21,054 nt of DNA from Actinomycetota bacterium (lineage in GTDB: Bacteria; Actinomycetota; Humimicrobiia; Humimicrobiales; Humimicrobiaceae), in NCBI GenBank assembly GCA_004376325.1, contig SOKC01000090.1, forward strand, positions 1 through 21,054. Direction: 5' to 3'. A program made the translations under genes and the position numbers. Shown here piece by piece: positions 7,319-15,752 of the stretch; within the stretch, counting starts at the first letter, position 1, and every line of letters starts with the position of its first letter. The notes below the pieces were generated by a model, which worked only from the letters and a program-made list of their open reading frames with translations, searched no databases and was not told the origin of the DNA.

Positions 7319-8233
7319 ATGGAAAAAACAACAAGAATAGACCTATGCATCATTGGGGCGGGAAGAGTTGGAACAACCGTAAGTTACACACTTGCTGAAA
7401 AAGAGCTTCCCAATATTAGATTGAAGGCAATATCCTCAAGGTCTATGGAATCATTAAACAGGGCAAAGAAAATATTAGGAAGCAAAGCAGCTGATGTAAT
7501 TTTTACCAGAGAAAATCACAAGGCCGTATCGCTGGCAAATTGTATTTTAATATGCACTCCTGATGATGTTATAAACAGTGTCTGCAGCGATATTTTTAAA
7601 GAAAAAAGTAAAGATTTTAAAAATTATTATGCAATTCATTTTAGTGGATCTAAATCGCTGGAGGTATTGAATTCAGCCAGGGCAGCAGGAGCCGAAATTG
7701 CGTCAATCCATCCATTAAAATCTTTTGCTTCAATACAGGAGGCGATTAAATCTTTACCAGGAACTGTTTTTGGAATAACTTATTCCAGCACAGAATCAAA
7801 AAAAATGGCTGAATTTCTGGTAAAAAGCCTGGACGGGGAAATAATCGAGGTAGAAAATAACAAGAAGGCACTTTACCATGCCGCAGCATGTGTGGCTTCC
7901 AACTATCTGGTTACTCTTATAAATTATGCGGTACTAATACACAAAAAGATGGGTATAAAACCGGAAGATTCTTTAAAAGGCCTGATGGGACTGGTGGAAG
8001 GCACAGTAAGCAATATAAAGAAGATGGGTACAGAAAAATCACTGACCGGCCCTATAGCCAGGGGAGATGTGGGCACAATTAAAGAGCATATAAATAGCTT
8101 TAATGAATTTTTTTCTAAAGAAGACGCTGCTTTATATAGAATGATGGGCATTGAAACCAGCAAGATCGCATACCAGAATAAATGGATAAAAGAGAGCACA
8201 GTAGAGGAATTAAAAGAAATACTTAAAGAGTAG
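7319..8233 (+). CDS. Rossmann-fold DUF2520 protein, candidate ketopantoate reductase
   Basis: A 304-residue two-domain protein of 6-phosphogluconate-dehydrogenase-like design. The N-terminus is an NAD(P)-binding Rossmann domain with GAGRVG at 13-18 and the later strand CILICTPDDVI. The C-terminal half is the all-helical DUF2520 domain, with the typical YHAAACVASNYLVTL and LTGPIARGDVGTIKEH. It stands directly before panB, panC and panD, 12 nt upstream of panB, and no panE or ilvC is in the window. Pantothenate synthesis needs a ketopantoate reductase between PanB and PanC, so I infer that role. As I recall, an alternative reductase called PanG was described in Francisella and may be related. 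The family assignment is firm; the enzymatic role is inference. Confidence 0.88.
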   Translation: MEKTTRIDLCIIGAGRVGTTVSYTLAEKELPNIRLKAISSRSMESLNRAKKILGSKAADVIFTRENHKAVSLANCILICTPDDVINSVCSDIFKEKSKDFKNYYAIHFSGSKSLEVLNSARAAGAEIASIHPLKSFASIQEAIKSLPGTVFGITYSSTESKKMAEFLVKSLDGEIIEVENNKKALYHAAACVASNYLVTLINYAVLIHKKMGIKPEDSLKGLMGLVEGTVSNIKKMGTEKSLTGPIARGDVGTIKEHINSFNEFFSKEDAALYRMMGIETSKIAYQNKWIKESTVEELKEILKE

Positions 8234-8245
8234 AAAGGGGATATT

Positions 8246-9049
8246 ATGGCTGAAAAGAAAGTAACCATCAGCGACTTAGCAGAAATGAAGAAAAAAGGTG
8301 AAAAAATAACCATGCTTACAGCTTACGATTATCTTATGGCATCTCAACTGGATAACTGTGGTATAGATTTAATTCTGGTTGGCGATTCTGTGGGGAATGT
8401 GCTGCTGGGATATGAGAATACAATACCGGTTACAATGGATGAAATGATTCACCACTGCCGGGCAGTCACCAGGGGAGTGAAAAGGGCGATGGTGATTGGC
8501 GATATGCCATTTATGTCTTATCAGGCAAGTGCGGAGGAAGCGGTAAGAAATGCCGGGAGGTTTTTAAAAGAGGCTGGTGTTGAGGCAGTAAAACTTGAAG
8601 GTGGAAAAGAAGTTTATAAAACTGTAAAAATGATTGTTGACTCCGGAATTCCGGTTATGGGTCATCTGGGGCTTACCCCGCAGTCGGTTTATAAATTAGG
8701 CGGTTATGGAGTTAGAGGGGAGGACAAGGAACAGGCTTTAAAAATGTTGGAAGATGCCAGAGGGCTGGAAGAAGCTGGAGTATTTTCAATAGTACTGGAG
8801 AAGATTCCTGCAAAACTGGCAAAAAAAATAACACAGCAGATAAGCGTCCCTACAATTGGAATAGGGGCAGGGGTAGACTGTGACGGTCAGGTGCTTGTAA
8901 CCCATGATATGCTGGGGCTTTTTGAAAGATTTAAGCCAAAGTTTTCTAAAAGGTATGCTGAAGTGGGAAAGGAAATGAAGAGATGTTACAGGAAATATAT
9001 AGAAGAGGTAAAAAACAAAGTGTTTCCCGCAGAAGAACATTCTTATTAA
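8246..9049 (+). CDS. panB: 3-methyl-2-oxobutanoate hydroxymethyltransferase
   Basis: PanB transfers a hydroxymethyl group from methylene-tetrahydrofolate to 2-oxoisovalerate, giving ketopantoate, the first committed step of pantothenate and CoA synthesis. The 267-residue TIM-barrel protein shows the metal-ligand motif LVGDSVGNVLLGY with D47, the second aspartate in VIGDMPFMSY (D86), AVKLEGG with E118, and the general-base region IVLEKIPAKLA (E185). Other signatures are GHLGLTPQSV and PTIGIGAGVDCDGQVLV. The start ATG at 8246 follows an AAAGGGG Shine-Dalgarno. It is the second gene of the pantothenate block. Confidence 0.98.
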   Translation: MAEKKVTISDLAEMKKKGEKITMLTAYDYLMASQLDNCGIDLILVGDSVGNVLLGYENTIPVTMDEMIHHCRAVTRGVKRAMVIGDMPFMSYQASAEEAVRNAGRFLKEAGVEAVKLEGGKEVYKTVKMIVDSGIPVMGHLGLTPQSVYKLGGYGVRGEDKEQALKMLEDARGLEEAGVFSIVLEKIPAKLAKKITQQISVPTIGIGAGVDCDGQVLVTHDMLGLFERFKPKFSKRYAEVGKEMKRCYRKYIEEVKNKVFPAEEHSY

Positions 9050-9106
9050 AATAATCGATTAAATTCCTCTTTTAATGCGTTTTTACTGCGAAAGTAAATT
9101 TAGTCT

Positions 9107-9970
9107 ATGGTAATGGAAATAATAAAAAAAACAAATGAGTGTAAATTAATCGTAAACCGCCTTAGAGAGAAGGGCTACAAGATAGGCTTTGTTCCCACTA
9201 TGGGTTTTCTGCATGAAGGACATATAAATCTTATTAGAATGGCAAAAAGGGATTGCGATAAGGTGTTTATAAGCATTTTTGTTAATCCAACTCAATTTGG
9301 CCCGGGTGAAGATTTTAAAAAATATCCCAGAGATGTAAAAAGAGACAGCGCCCTGGCAGAAAAAGAGGGGGTAGACTATATATTTTATCCAGCGGTACAA
9401 GAAATGTATGGCTCAGACCATAAAACTATGGTTGAGGTAAAAGAGCTGGGCAAGATTATGTGCGGGAAACATAGACCCGGTCATTTTGCAGGAGTAACCA
9501 CTATAGTTTTGAAGTTATTTAATATTATAGATGCGCATAAAGCTTACTTTGGACAGAAAGATTACCAGCAGATGATAATAATAAAAAAAATGGCAGCTGA
9601 CCTGAATCTGGATATCGAGGTTGTAAGAGGTCCTACCATAAGAGAAAGAGATGGCCTTGCTATAAGTTCCAGAAATAGGTATCTTTCTGCGGAAGAGAGA
9701 AGAAATGCCGCTGTTCTGTATGAATGCCTGAATCTGGCTGAAGATATGGTTAAAAACGGCGAAAAAGATCTGGAAAAAATAAAAAGAATAATTTTAGGCA
9801 AACTGGAGGATAACAGGTTTATTAAGAGCGTAGATTATTTTGAATTTAGAGACCCCCGGACACTGGAAGAAATAAAGAGAGCGGATAAGAAGTATAAGAG
9901 CATACTGGCTGCAGCCGCTGTATGGATTGGAAAGACCAGGCTTATTGACAATAAGATTATAAAAGTATAA
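9107..9970 (+). CDS. panC: Pantoate--beta-alanine ligase (pantothenate synthetase)
   Basis: PanC joins pantoate and beta-alanine using ATP, through a pantoyl-adenylate, to make pantothenate. The 287-residue protein has the nucleotidyl-transferase HIGH-like motif in PTMGFLHEGH (30-39), then FVNPTQFGPGEDFKKYPR, the active-site stretch HRPGHFAGVTTIV, FGQKDYQQ, and the KMSKS-equivalent loop AISSRNRYLS. All are diagnostic. The start is ATG 9107 or the in-frame ATG 9113; neither has a strong ribosome binding site. The 57-nt gap after panB contains a small inverted repeat (TTTACT 9082-9087 / AGTAAA 9093-9098). Confidence 0.98.
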   Translation: MVMEIIKKTNECKLIVNRLREKGYKIGFVPTMGFLHEGHINLIRMAKRDCDKVFISIFVNPTQFGPGEDFKKYPRDVKRDSALAEKEGVDYIFYPAVQEMYGSDHKTMVEVKELGKIMCGKHRPGHFAGVTTIVLKLFNIIDAHKAYFGQKDYQQMIIIKKMAADLNLDIEVVRGPTIRERDGLAISSRNRYLSAEERRNAAVLYECLNLAEDMVKNGEKDLEKIKRIILGKLEDNRFIKSVDYFEFRDPRTLEEIKRADKKYKSILAAAAVWIGKTRLIDNKIIKV

Positions 9971-9992
9971 AAGTAATAAATATATTAATTAA

Positions 9993-10008
9993 TTTAGGTG
10001 AACCTAAA
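9993..10008. promoter_or_regulatory. 16-bp palindrome upstream of panD, DtxR/MntR-operator-like
   Basis: TTTAGGT-GA-ACCTAAA is a perfect inverted repeat with 7-nt arms and a 2-nt centre, located 18 nt before the panD start. Its arms resemble the TTAGGT...ACCTAA half-sites of metal-responsive DtxR/MntR-family operators. No such regulator is in the window. The centre is too small for an RNA hairpin of this size, which favours a protein-binding site, but chance occurrence cannot be excluded. Confidence 0.4.
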
Positions 10009-10025
10009 CAGCAGAAGGAAAGAAA

Positions 10026-10409
10026 GTGTTAATCTGTATTTTAAAAAGCAAGATTCACAGAGCAACAGTAACCGGTGCTGAAATTAATTATATGGGGAGT
10101 ATAAGCATAGACAAAAACTTGATGGAGCATGCAAAAATACTTCCTTATGAAAAAGTACTGGTGGTAAGCCTGGATAGCGGGGAAAGACTGGAAACCTATG
10201 TTATAGAAGGAGAAACCAGTAGTGGAGAAATTTGTATAAATGGAGCAGCTGCAAGGAGAATATTTAAAGGCGAGAAGATTATTATTTTATCCTTTGCTTA
10301 TATAGAAGAGAAAGAAGCGCCAGACTACCGGCCAAAAATAGTTTATGTAAACAACAAAAATGAGATTACAAATGAAGAAAATCACGTGGAGAAAGATGAC
10401 CAGTGCTAG
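10026..10409 (+). CDS. panD: Aspartate 1-decarboxylase precursor
   Basis: PanD decarboxylates aspartate to beta-alanine, the second PanC substrate. It is a pyruvoyl enzyme made by self-cleavage of the proenzyme at Gly24-Ser25, and that site is intact in NYMGSISID. Further active-site residues are present: K9, Y22, R54 and Y58 in SGERLETY, and N72-G73 in INGAAARR. At 127 residues the length is normal, though the tail after about 110 (DYRPKIVYVNNKNEITNEEN) is slightly extended. The start is GTG 10026, chosen because AAGGA lies about 7 nt upstream and because it sets the Gly-Ser site at the canonical 24-25. It is the last enzyme gene of the block. Confidence 0.97.
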   Translation: MLICILKSKIHRATVTGAEINYMGSISIDKNLMEHAKILPYEKVLVVSLDSGERLETYVIEGETSSGEICINGAAARRIFKGEKIIILSFAYIEEKEAPDYRPKIVYVNNKNEITNEENHVEKDDQC

Positions 10410-11205
10410 ACTGCGAAAGAATGCATCTAATATATTTAAAATATTTATAATACATCTAATTACAATTATTCTTTTATCCTTTATCCTTTTAACATCTTGT
10501 AAGATTAGAGATAATCCTGATGAGCAAATAATAGATTATAGTGATTATAAAAATAAAAGCAGCTTATATTTATTTGATTATGAAAAAATTGTGCTGGAAA
10601 GTACTGGCTCTATTGATGTAAAAATTGAGAACTGCAACCTGTATTTAGATATTTACGAAGACCTGGTAATACTGGGTGAGGTAAAAAATGATTCTAAAGT
10701 AAATAAAACCAATATAGAGATTACTATTGATTTCTATAATAAGGGTGGAGAAAAGATAATATCTGCAGCCATTCCTGCTCACATTAATTATCTTAGAGGA
10801 GGGAGCAGGTTGCCATTTTATTATTACCTGACTGAAAGAGAGAAGTATATAGATATATCTAAAATAAAAATAGGAGTTAATTATAAGAATTGTTATGAAA
10901 GATTTGAAGGGAACCCTATAGTTGAAAATGAAAGCTATTATTATAAGGAAGACTATTTAATTATTGAAGGTAAAGTAATTAATATAGGTGAAGGAAAAAT
11001 AAGGAACCTAAAACTTTTTTGCACTTTTTACAATGATAAAAACCAGGTTGTGTTTATAAAACAGTGTTACTTAACCAGAGAGAAAATGACTGGCGAAGAG
11101 GAGCAGAAGTTTACTTTAAAAGTACTGCTCGATGAATATTTGCCTGTGTTTACACATTACAGATTTGAAGTATTTTTTGAAGATGAAATTAAAACACCAG
11201 CTTAA
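10396..11205 (+). CDS. Predicted lipoprotein with two FxLYD-like repeats
   Basis: I do not recognise a named gene. From ATG 10396 (preceded by GTGGAG) the 269-residue protein begins with a basic segment and a hydrophobic stretch ending in the lipobox LLTSC, with C35 the likely lipidated cysteine. Two similar domains follow: about 79-165, containing LVILGEVKNDSKVNKTNIEI then DFYNKGGEKI, and about 179-265, containing YLIIEGKVINIGEGKIRNLK then TFYNDKNQVV. Both match the beta-sandwich pattern of FxLYD-type extracellular domains. The start overlaps the end of panD by 14 nt; an in-frame ATG at 10360 would lengthen the N-terminus by 12 residues. A surface or periplasmic role is likely. Linkage to pantothenate synthesis is positional only. 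Confidence 0.8.
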   Translation: MTSARLRKNASNIFKIFIIHLITIILLSFILLTSCKIRDNPDEQIIDYSDYKNKSSLYLFDYEKIVLESTGSIDVKIENCNLYLDIYEDLVILGEVKNDSKVNKTNIEITIDFYNKGGEKIISAAIPAHINYLRGGSRLPFYYYLTEREKYIDISKIKIGVNYKNCYERFEGNPIVENESYYYKEDYLIIEGKVINIGEGKIRNLKLFCTFYNDKNQVVFIKQCYLTREKMTGEEEQKFTLKVLLDEYLPVFTHYRFEVFFEDEIKTPA

Positions 11206-11206
11206 T

Positions 11207-12172
11207 TCATATCCAATCCTTATATTTAAAATAAACAAGCATACCTATGATTACTATAATCATTGAAACCACAATTATGATAAAGGCGAAAGGGTTGCTT
11301 CCTAAAGGAAGCCCGACATTCATTCCATAAATCCCGGTTATAAGAGCAAGAGGGAGAATGATTACGGAAAAGATAGTAAGTACACGCATTATGTCGTTAA
11401 TCTTATTTGATAACAGCGACTGATGAGCATCATGCACCCCCTCTATTAATTCCTTACAATTTTCGAGGGTGTCCCAGATCTTTTCTATATGATCTACCAG
11501 ATCGCTGAAGTAGACCTCCAGAGCCTCTATCAAGAAATCCATATCTTTTATCTCCAGAGTTTTAAGAAGTTTTCTCTGCGGAAAGATTATGTTTCTAAAT
11601 GTTAGAATATTGGTTCTGATGAGCATTATATCTTTAACATTTTTACTGCTCGCTTTTTTGAAAATTGCGTCCTCAACATTATGTATATTCCTGTAGATTT
11701 TATTGAGTATGGGGAAATTATAATCAATGAGCGAATCAATTACTTTATGTAAGAGGTAACCGGGCCCTTTATCCAGGATTTGATGGCTTTCAGTCAGGTA
11801 ATTAAATGTATTCTGGATAGGCTTGCACAGCCCGCGATGGACGGTTACCAGGAAATTATTTCCAATAAAAATGTTTACGGCAAAGGGTACAAGTCTCCTG
11901 GTCTGCTTTATAAAGTAGGGTATATGCAGTACCAGAAAATAGTAGTCATCATATTCATCTAGTTTCGGTCTTTCAATAATACTCAGGCAGTCTTCGATAT
12001 CCAGGGGGTGGAAACGAAAATGATCCAGCAGAAATTGCATATTTTCTTTGCTTGGATTCTCAATATCAGTCCAGACAAGGTATTCCACATTATTAATATA
12101 GTGGGGAATACTTTTGAGAGTAACTTTTTCCAATAACTTTTTTTCATTCCTATCATAAACCAGAGTTTTCAT
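11207..12172 (-). CDS. corA: CorA-family magnesium/divalent metal transporter
   Basis: CorA forms pentameric membrane channels for Mg2+ and sometimes Co2+ or Ni2+. The 321-residue protein has a large N-terminal cytoplasmic domain with the family stretch FHPLDIEDCL and PKLDEYDDYYFLVLH. At the C-terminus are two membrane helices around the selectivity motif YGMN at 282-285. The GMN is followed by VG rather than the classic MPE-type loop, a common variation. A short basic C-terminus (YFKYKDWI) lies in the cytoplasm. The start ATG at 12172 follows AGGGGTGAG. The gene converges on the preceding lipoprotein gene with a single base between stop codons and no visible terminator. Confidence 0.95.
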   Translation of the reverse strand: MKTLVYDRNEKKLLEKVTLKSIPHYINNVEYLVWTDIENPSKENMQFLLDHFRFHPLDIEDCLSIIERPKLDEYDDYYFLVLHIPYFIKQTRRLVPFAVNIFIGNNFLVTVHRGLCKPIQNTFNYLTESHQILDKGPGYLLHKVIDSLIDYNFPILNKIYRNIHNVEDAIFKKASSKNVKDIMLIRTNILTFRNIIFPQRKLLKTLEIKDMDFLIEALEVYFSDLVDHIEKIWDTLENCKELIEGVHDAHQSLLSNKINDIMRVLTIFSVIILPLALITGIYGMNVGLPLGSNPFAFIIIVVSMIIVIIGMLVYFKYKDWI

Positions 12173-12317
12173 TAGAACTCACCCCTTTATTTAAATCTTT
12201 ACAAAATTTTATAATTTTTTATAAAAAAAAGAAATATAAATTTATTAATATATTATTGAATTAAAAAAGTAAACTTATAAAACACGTTAACCAGTAAAAA
12301 ATAAATAATAGTTTTAT

Positions 12318-12346
12318 TTGACAGTCATTTTTTATGATTTTATGAT
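12318..12346 (+). promoter_or_regulatory. Strong sigma-70-like promoter for the solute-binding protein gene
   Basis: TTGACA (12318-12323) and TATGAT (12341-12346) are separated by exactly 17 nt: a perfect -35 and one mismatch in the -10. The predicted start near 12353 leaves a leader of about 64 nt before the ATG at 12417. No competing gene lies here; the 244-nt gap also separates the divergent corA start. Confidence 0.75.
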
Positions 12347-12416
12347 ATGGAATGAAAATTGCATTTATAATATAATTGGTGAAAGTCTGTCATATTAATA
12401 GAATTGAGGGTATAAA

Positions 12417-13820
12417 ATGGTTGGAAATATGCTTAAGCTCAAAAGCAGAGCTCCAGTAAGATTAATAATAATGTCTACTGCGCTCTCCTTATTTTTTTTA
12501 TTAAATACCTCATCATGTAATTTAATCAATCCTCAGGTAGAAGATGATATGGGAAAAGCGAAAGAGGAAGTAGCGGAGGAGGGGGAAGGTGAAATTACAG
12601 CTGGTGAAAAAAGTATTACCCAGATAACTCTCTGGGATTGCCTTGACCCTAAAGAGAGATTTGCCCTGATAGAAAGTGTGGACAATTTTATGGTTGAAAA
12701 TGAATATATCGATATAGAAATAGGACATTTTAGGAACCAGGAGGAGCTGGAAGATCAGTTTGAAGCTGCTAGTCTGGCTGGCGCAGGACCCGAATTAATG
12801 CTGATTGATTTTGACAGTGTACAGAGACTTGTTCCGGGAAATGTAGTAAAAGAGATAGTGGATGAAGCAGATTATTCATTATTTCTAGGCGGTCTTGTAG
12901 AAATTTCTGAATATAATAACAGAAATTACGTAATTCCTTTCAGGAGCTTTGATTTTTTAGCCCTTTTTTATAATAAAGACTTGATAGATAAACCCCCTAT
13001 GGATTTTGAAGAAGTTATTGAATATTGCAAGGAAGTGAATAATTTTAAGGAATGGACTTATGGATTTTTGCTAAATGCCAGTGAGCCTGACTGGATAATA
13101 CCTTTCATAGGAGGATACGCTGATTGGATTGTTGATTATGGCTCTGATTCACTGACTTTAGACACCAACGCTACTGTAAAGACTATGGAATTCTTAACTT
13201 ATATATATAATGAAGAAAAAATTTTGCCTTATAATATAGAATATGGAGAGATAAATGAGTTATTCAAGAGCGGGAACGCTTATATGATTATCAACAATAT
13301 CCGGTCTATAAAAGAATATCAGGAAGCCGGATTAAACTTTGGGGTATCAAAAATACCCAGGGCCTGGCAGAGCAATAAATACCCTACGCCTTTAATTTCA
13401 GGCCTTGGTTTTATTATAAATTTAAATTGTTACGGCAGTGAATTGGAAGCCGTAAATAAATTCATACAATATATGTTAACTGAAGAGGTACAGATAGACT
13501 GGACATCAAATACAGATACTTTTCCGGTTTTAGAGAATATTGATAGAAATGAGAAAATTAGAAATGATGACATAGTTTACGGCGCCTTTCAGCAGGCGAA
13601 GTTGTGCCGGGGGAAACCTCATGAAGAACTTATAAGGGTAATAAGAGATGCTATAAGGGATAACGTTAAAAATGTCATATCCGGGGATATGCTGCCCGGG
13701 GACGCAGCATTGAAAATTCAGGAAGATGCCCTTAGATTAAGATCCGGCGCTATTTCTGTTGAAGAGGCTGCAGAAGTTGAAGAAACAGAAGAAGCTGTAG
13801 ATGCTGAAGAAATAGAATAA
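12417..13820 (+). CDS. Extracellular solute-binding lipoprotein (SBP family 1-like)
   Basis: The 467-residue protein starts with a signal peptide ending in a lipobox (NTSSC, C34), so it is probably a membrane-anchored lipoprotein. An acidic linker (about 40-65, KEEVAEEGEGE) leads into a two-lobe binding-protein fold of the maltose/sugar class: ITLWDCLDPKERFALIE, the GAGPELMLIDFDSVQRLV segment, YVIPFRSFDFLALFYNKDLI and GLGFIINLNCYGSELEAVNKFIQYML. The C-terminus ends in a Glu/Ala-rich tail. ABC permease and ATPase genes normally accompany such proteins, but none is here; the next gene, 36 nt downstream, is htrA. It may serve a distant transporter or act as a surface sensor or chaperone; both are inference. 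GAGGGT precedes the ATG. Confidence 0.85.
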   Translation: MVGNMLKLKSRAPVRLIIMSTALSLFFLLNTSSCNLINPQVEDDMGKAKEEVAEEGEGEITAGEKSITQITLWDCLDPKERFALIESVDNFMVENEYIDIEIGHFRNQEELEDQFEAASLAGAGPELMLIDFDSVQRLVPGNVVKEIVDEADYSLFLGGLVEISEYNNRNYVIPFRSFDFLALFYNKDLIDKPPMDFEEVIEYCKEVNNFKEWTYGFLLNASEPDWIIPFIGGYADWIVDYGSDSLTLDTNATVKTMEFLTYIYNEEKILPYNIEYGEINELFKSGNAYMIINNIRSIKEYQEAGLNFGVSKIPRAWQSNKYPTPLISGLGFIINLNCYGSELEAVNKFIQYMLTEEVQIDWTSNTDTFPVLENIDRNEKIRNDDIVYGAFQQAKLCRGKPHEELIRVIRDAIRDNVKNVISGDMLPGDAALKIQEDALRLRSGAISVEEAAEVEETEEAVDAEEIE

Positions 13821-13856
13821 ACATTTAATCTTTTAAAAAATGAGGGAGAATGTGAA

Positions 13857-15056
13857 ATGAGTGAAAATAATGGGTTTAAGTCTTTTTTTATAAGAGGTCT
13901 TATCATAATAATGATAGCGATAGTCTTTTTATTTATCGGGGGAGCGCTTACGCTGGGTATTCTGTCTGTAATAAATAAAGTATCTCCATCGGATTTGCTT
14001 AAAGGCTTTACTGGTAATGAAGAACAGGTTACGCCTGAACAAAAAACACAGGAAGATGAATTAGTAGAAGAAGAGGCAGGCGCGGCAGGACTAGACGAAA
14101 AACGGGAAGGCAGTGAGCTTTTACTTGAAGAATTTGATAAAGCAATAAATGAAGTTGTAGAAGGTATTACTCCCTCAGTTGTAAATATAAGAGTCACTAT
14201 AAAAGTCCAGGATATATTTGGGCAGATACAGGAAGAAGAGGGAATAGGTTCTGGAGTAATTTATACTGAAGATGGTTATATTATCACCAATAATCACGTA
14301 GCCGGAGATGCTGAGAAACTTATGGTTACCCTATATGATGGCAGCAATTATCCCGCAGAACTGGTAGGAGCAGATGAAAATACTGATGTGGCAGTTATAA
14401 AGATAGAAGCGGATAACCTTAAAAACGCCAGCTTCACCTCAATAGATAGTGCAAAAGTAGGGGACCTGGTTATTGCAGTAGGGAGTCCTTTCGGGCTTCA
14501 GCAAACTGTAACCATGGGATTAATAAGTGCGAAGGGAAGGGATATTTCAGTTTCACAGGAAACGCTTCCCATGGTTAACCTGATACAAACTGATGCCGCA
14601 ATAAATCAGGGCAATAGCGGCGGTCCGCTGGTAAATTCAGCTGGGCAGGTAATAGGTATTAATACTTTAATATTTTCTCCATCAGGAGCAAGTGCAGGAA
14701 TAGGATTTGCTATACCCAGTGACACAGTAGTCAATATTGCAGAACAAATCATAAAATTCGGCAAAGCAAGGATTCCTTTTATAGGTATAGAGATGGAAGA
14801 AAACAAAACGGACATAATTGGAGTGTACATTAAAAATGCCACAGAGGGATATCCTGCAGAGAAGGCTGGAATAAAATCCGGAGATATAATCACTGAATTT
14901 GATGGGGTGGAGGTGCAAAATCCTTTAGAATTGATTGCGCAGATCTTAAGACGCGATGTAGGAGATGTAGTGAATATAAAAATATATAGGGATGGAGAGT
15001 ATTTAAATATCACCCTGGAATTGGTTGAGAGTCCAGTAACAGAGAATGTTGACTAG
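13857..15056 (+). CDS. htrA: HtrA/DegP-family membrane-anchored serine protease with PDZ domain
   Basis: HtrA proteases degrade or refold damaged proteins outside the cytoplasm. A short cytoplasmic N-terminus is followed by one membrane helix (about 14-38) and an acidic linker to about 90. The trypsin-like domain has a complete triad: H147 in ITNNHVAG, D177 in NTDVAVIKI, and S254 in QGNSGGPLV. One PDZ domain spans about 300-395 (PAEKAGIKSGDIITEFDGVE). With one helix and one PDZ it has the DegS/HtrA-like Gram-positive layout. AGGGAG lies 8 nt before the ATG at 13857. It is 36 nt after the solute-binding gene and 23 nt before an ECF sigma gene, which suggests an envelope-stress operon. Confidence 0.95.
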   Translation: MSENNGFKSFFIRGLIIIMIAIVFLFIGGALTLGILSVINKVSPSDLLKGFTGNEEQVTPEQKTQEDELVEEEAGAAGLDEKREGSELLLEEFDKAINEVVEGITPSVVNIRVTIKVQDIFGQIQEEEGIGSGVIYTEDGYIITNNHVAGDAEKLMVTLYDGSNYPAELVGADENTDVAVIKIEADNLKNASFTSIDSAKVGDLVIAVGSPFGLQQTVTMGLISAKGRDISVSQETLPMVNLIQTDAAINQGNSGGPLVNSAGQVIGINTLIFSPSGASAGIGFAIPSDTVVNIAEQIIKFGKARIPFIGIEMEENKTDIIGVYIKNATEGYPAEKAGIKSGDIITEFDGVEVQNPLELIAQILRRDVGDVVNIKIYRDGEYLNITLELVESPVTENVD

Positions 15057-15079
15057 GCAGCTTTAAAAAGAGGAAAGCG

Positions 15080-15673
15080 TTGGAAAAATATAATAAGGGA
15101 AGTAAATATAGAGAAATAGATGAAAGAGTATTAGTTGCAAGATCAAAAAAGGGAGACAAGGCTGCGTTTGAAGGGCTGGTTAAGCAATTCTCAAAATATG
15201 TCTATACAACTGCTTTTTTTATTTTAAGAGACACCCATGAAGCAGAGGATGTAAGCCAGGAAGTATTTGTAAAAGTATACCTGTCCATAAAGGGTTTTAG
15301 AGGACTTTCAAGTTTTAAAACCTGGATAAGGAAACTTACAGTAAATACCTGTATTGACAAACTAAGGCTGTACTCAAAAATAAAAGATAAAAAAGTTAGC
15401 CTGGATAAAATAACCGAGGAGCATGAAGTAGTTTTTACAAAATTCAGCCAGAGCCTTGAAAAAAGTTTTTTTAATAAAGAGACGGTAAAAAAAGTATTGA
15501 AAATTATAGTAAATCTCGATGAAAGTTACCGGATTCCAATAATTTTAAGGGACCTGCAGGATTACAGCTATAGAGAAATTTCAGAACTAACAGGTAAACC
15601 TATTGGAACGGTTAAGACAAATATACACCGGGCAAGGAAAATGATAAAAGAAAAAATGAAAATGTATAGATGA
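15080..15673 (+). CDS. ECF-type RNA polymerase sigma factor
   Basis: The 197-residue protein has the minimal extracytoplasmic-function layout. Region sigma-2 is at about 20-98 (GDKAAFEGLVKQFSKYVYTT, then AEDVSQEVFVKVYLSIKGF and SSFKTWIRKLTVNTCIDKLR). A short linker follows, then region sigma-4 at about 138-190 with the helix-turn-helix YSYREISELTGKPIGTVKTN. It redirects RNA polymerase to target promoters. The start is TTG at 15080, supported by AGAGG about 6 nt upstream. It follows htrA closely and precedes a single-pass membrane protein that could restrain it. Targets are unknown; the operon itself is a reasonable guess because many ECF factors autoregulate. Confidence 0.93.
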   Translation: MEKYNKGSKYREIDERVLVARSKKGDKAAFEGLVKQFSKYVYTTAFFILRDTHEAEDVSQEVFVKVYLSIKGFRGLSSFKTWIRKLTVNTCIDKLRLYSKIKDKKVSLDKITEEHEVVFTKFSQSLEKSFFNKETVKKVLKIIVNLDESYRIPIILRDLQDYSYREISELTGKPIGTVKTNIHRARKMIKEKMKMYR

Positions 15674-15752
15674 TAAAATAATGAGTTGAAACAAAAAAAA
15701 CTAATTTTAATCTAATATACAGGGATTTAAAATCTTATAGAAATTATTTATT

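Noticed and set aside
12173..12300. corA promoter on the minus strand
   Set aside because: Several TATAAA/TATAAT-like strings occur but none with a credible -35 at 16-18 nt; AT-richness makes such hits meaningless alone.
13718..14197. 159-codon minus-strand frame opposite the htrA start
   Set aside because: Serine-rich antisense of the acidic Glu/Ala segments of the binding protein and HtrA; the plus-strand genes have full domain support.
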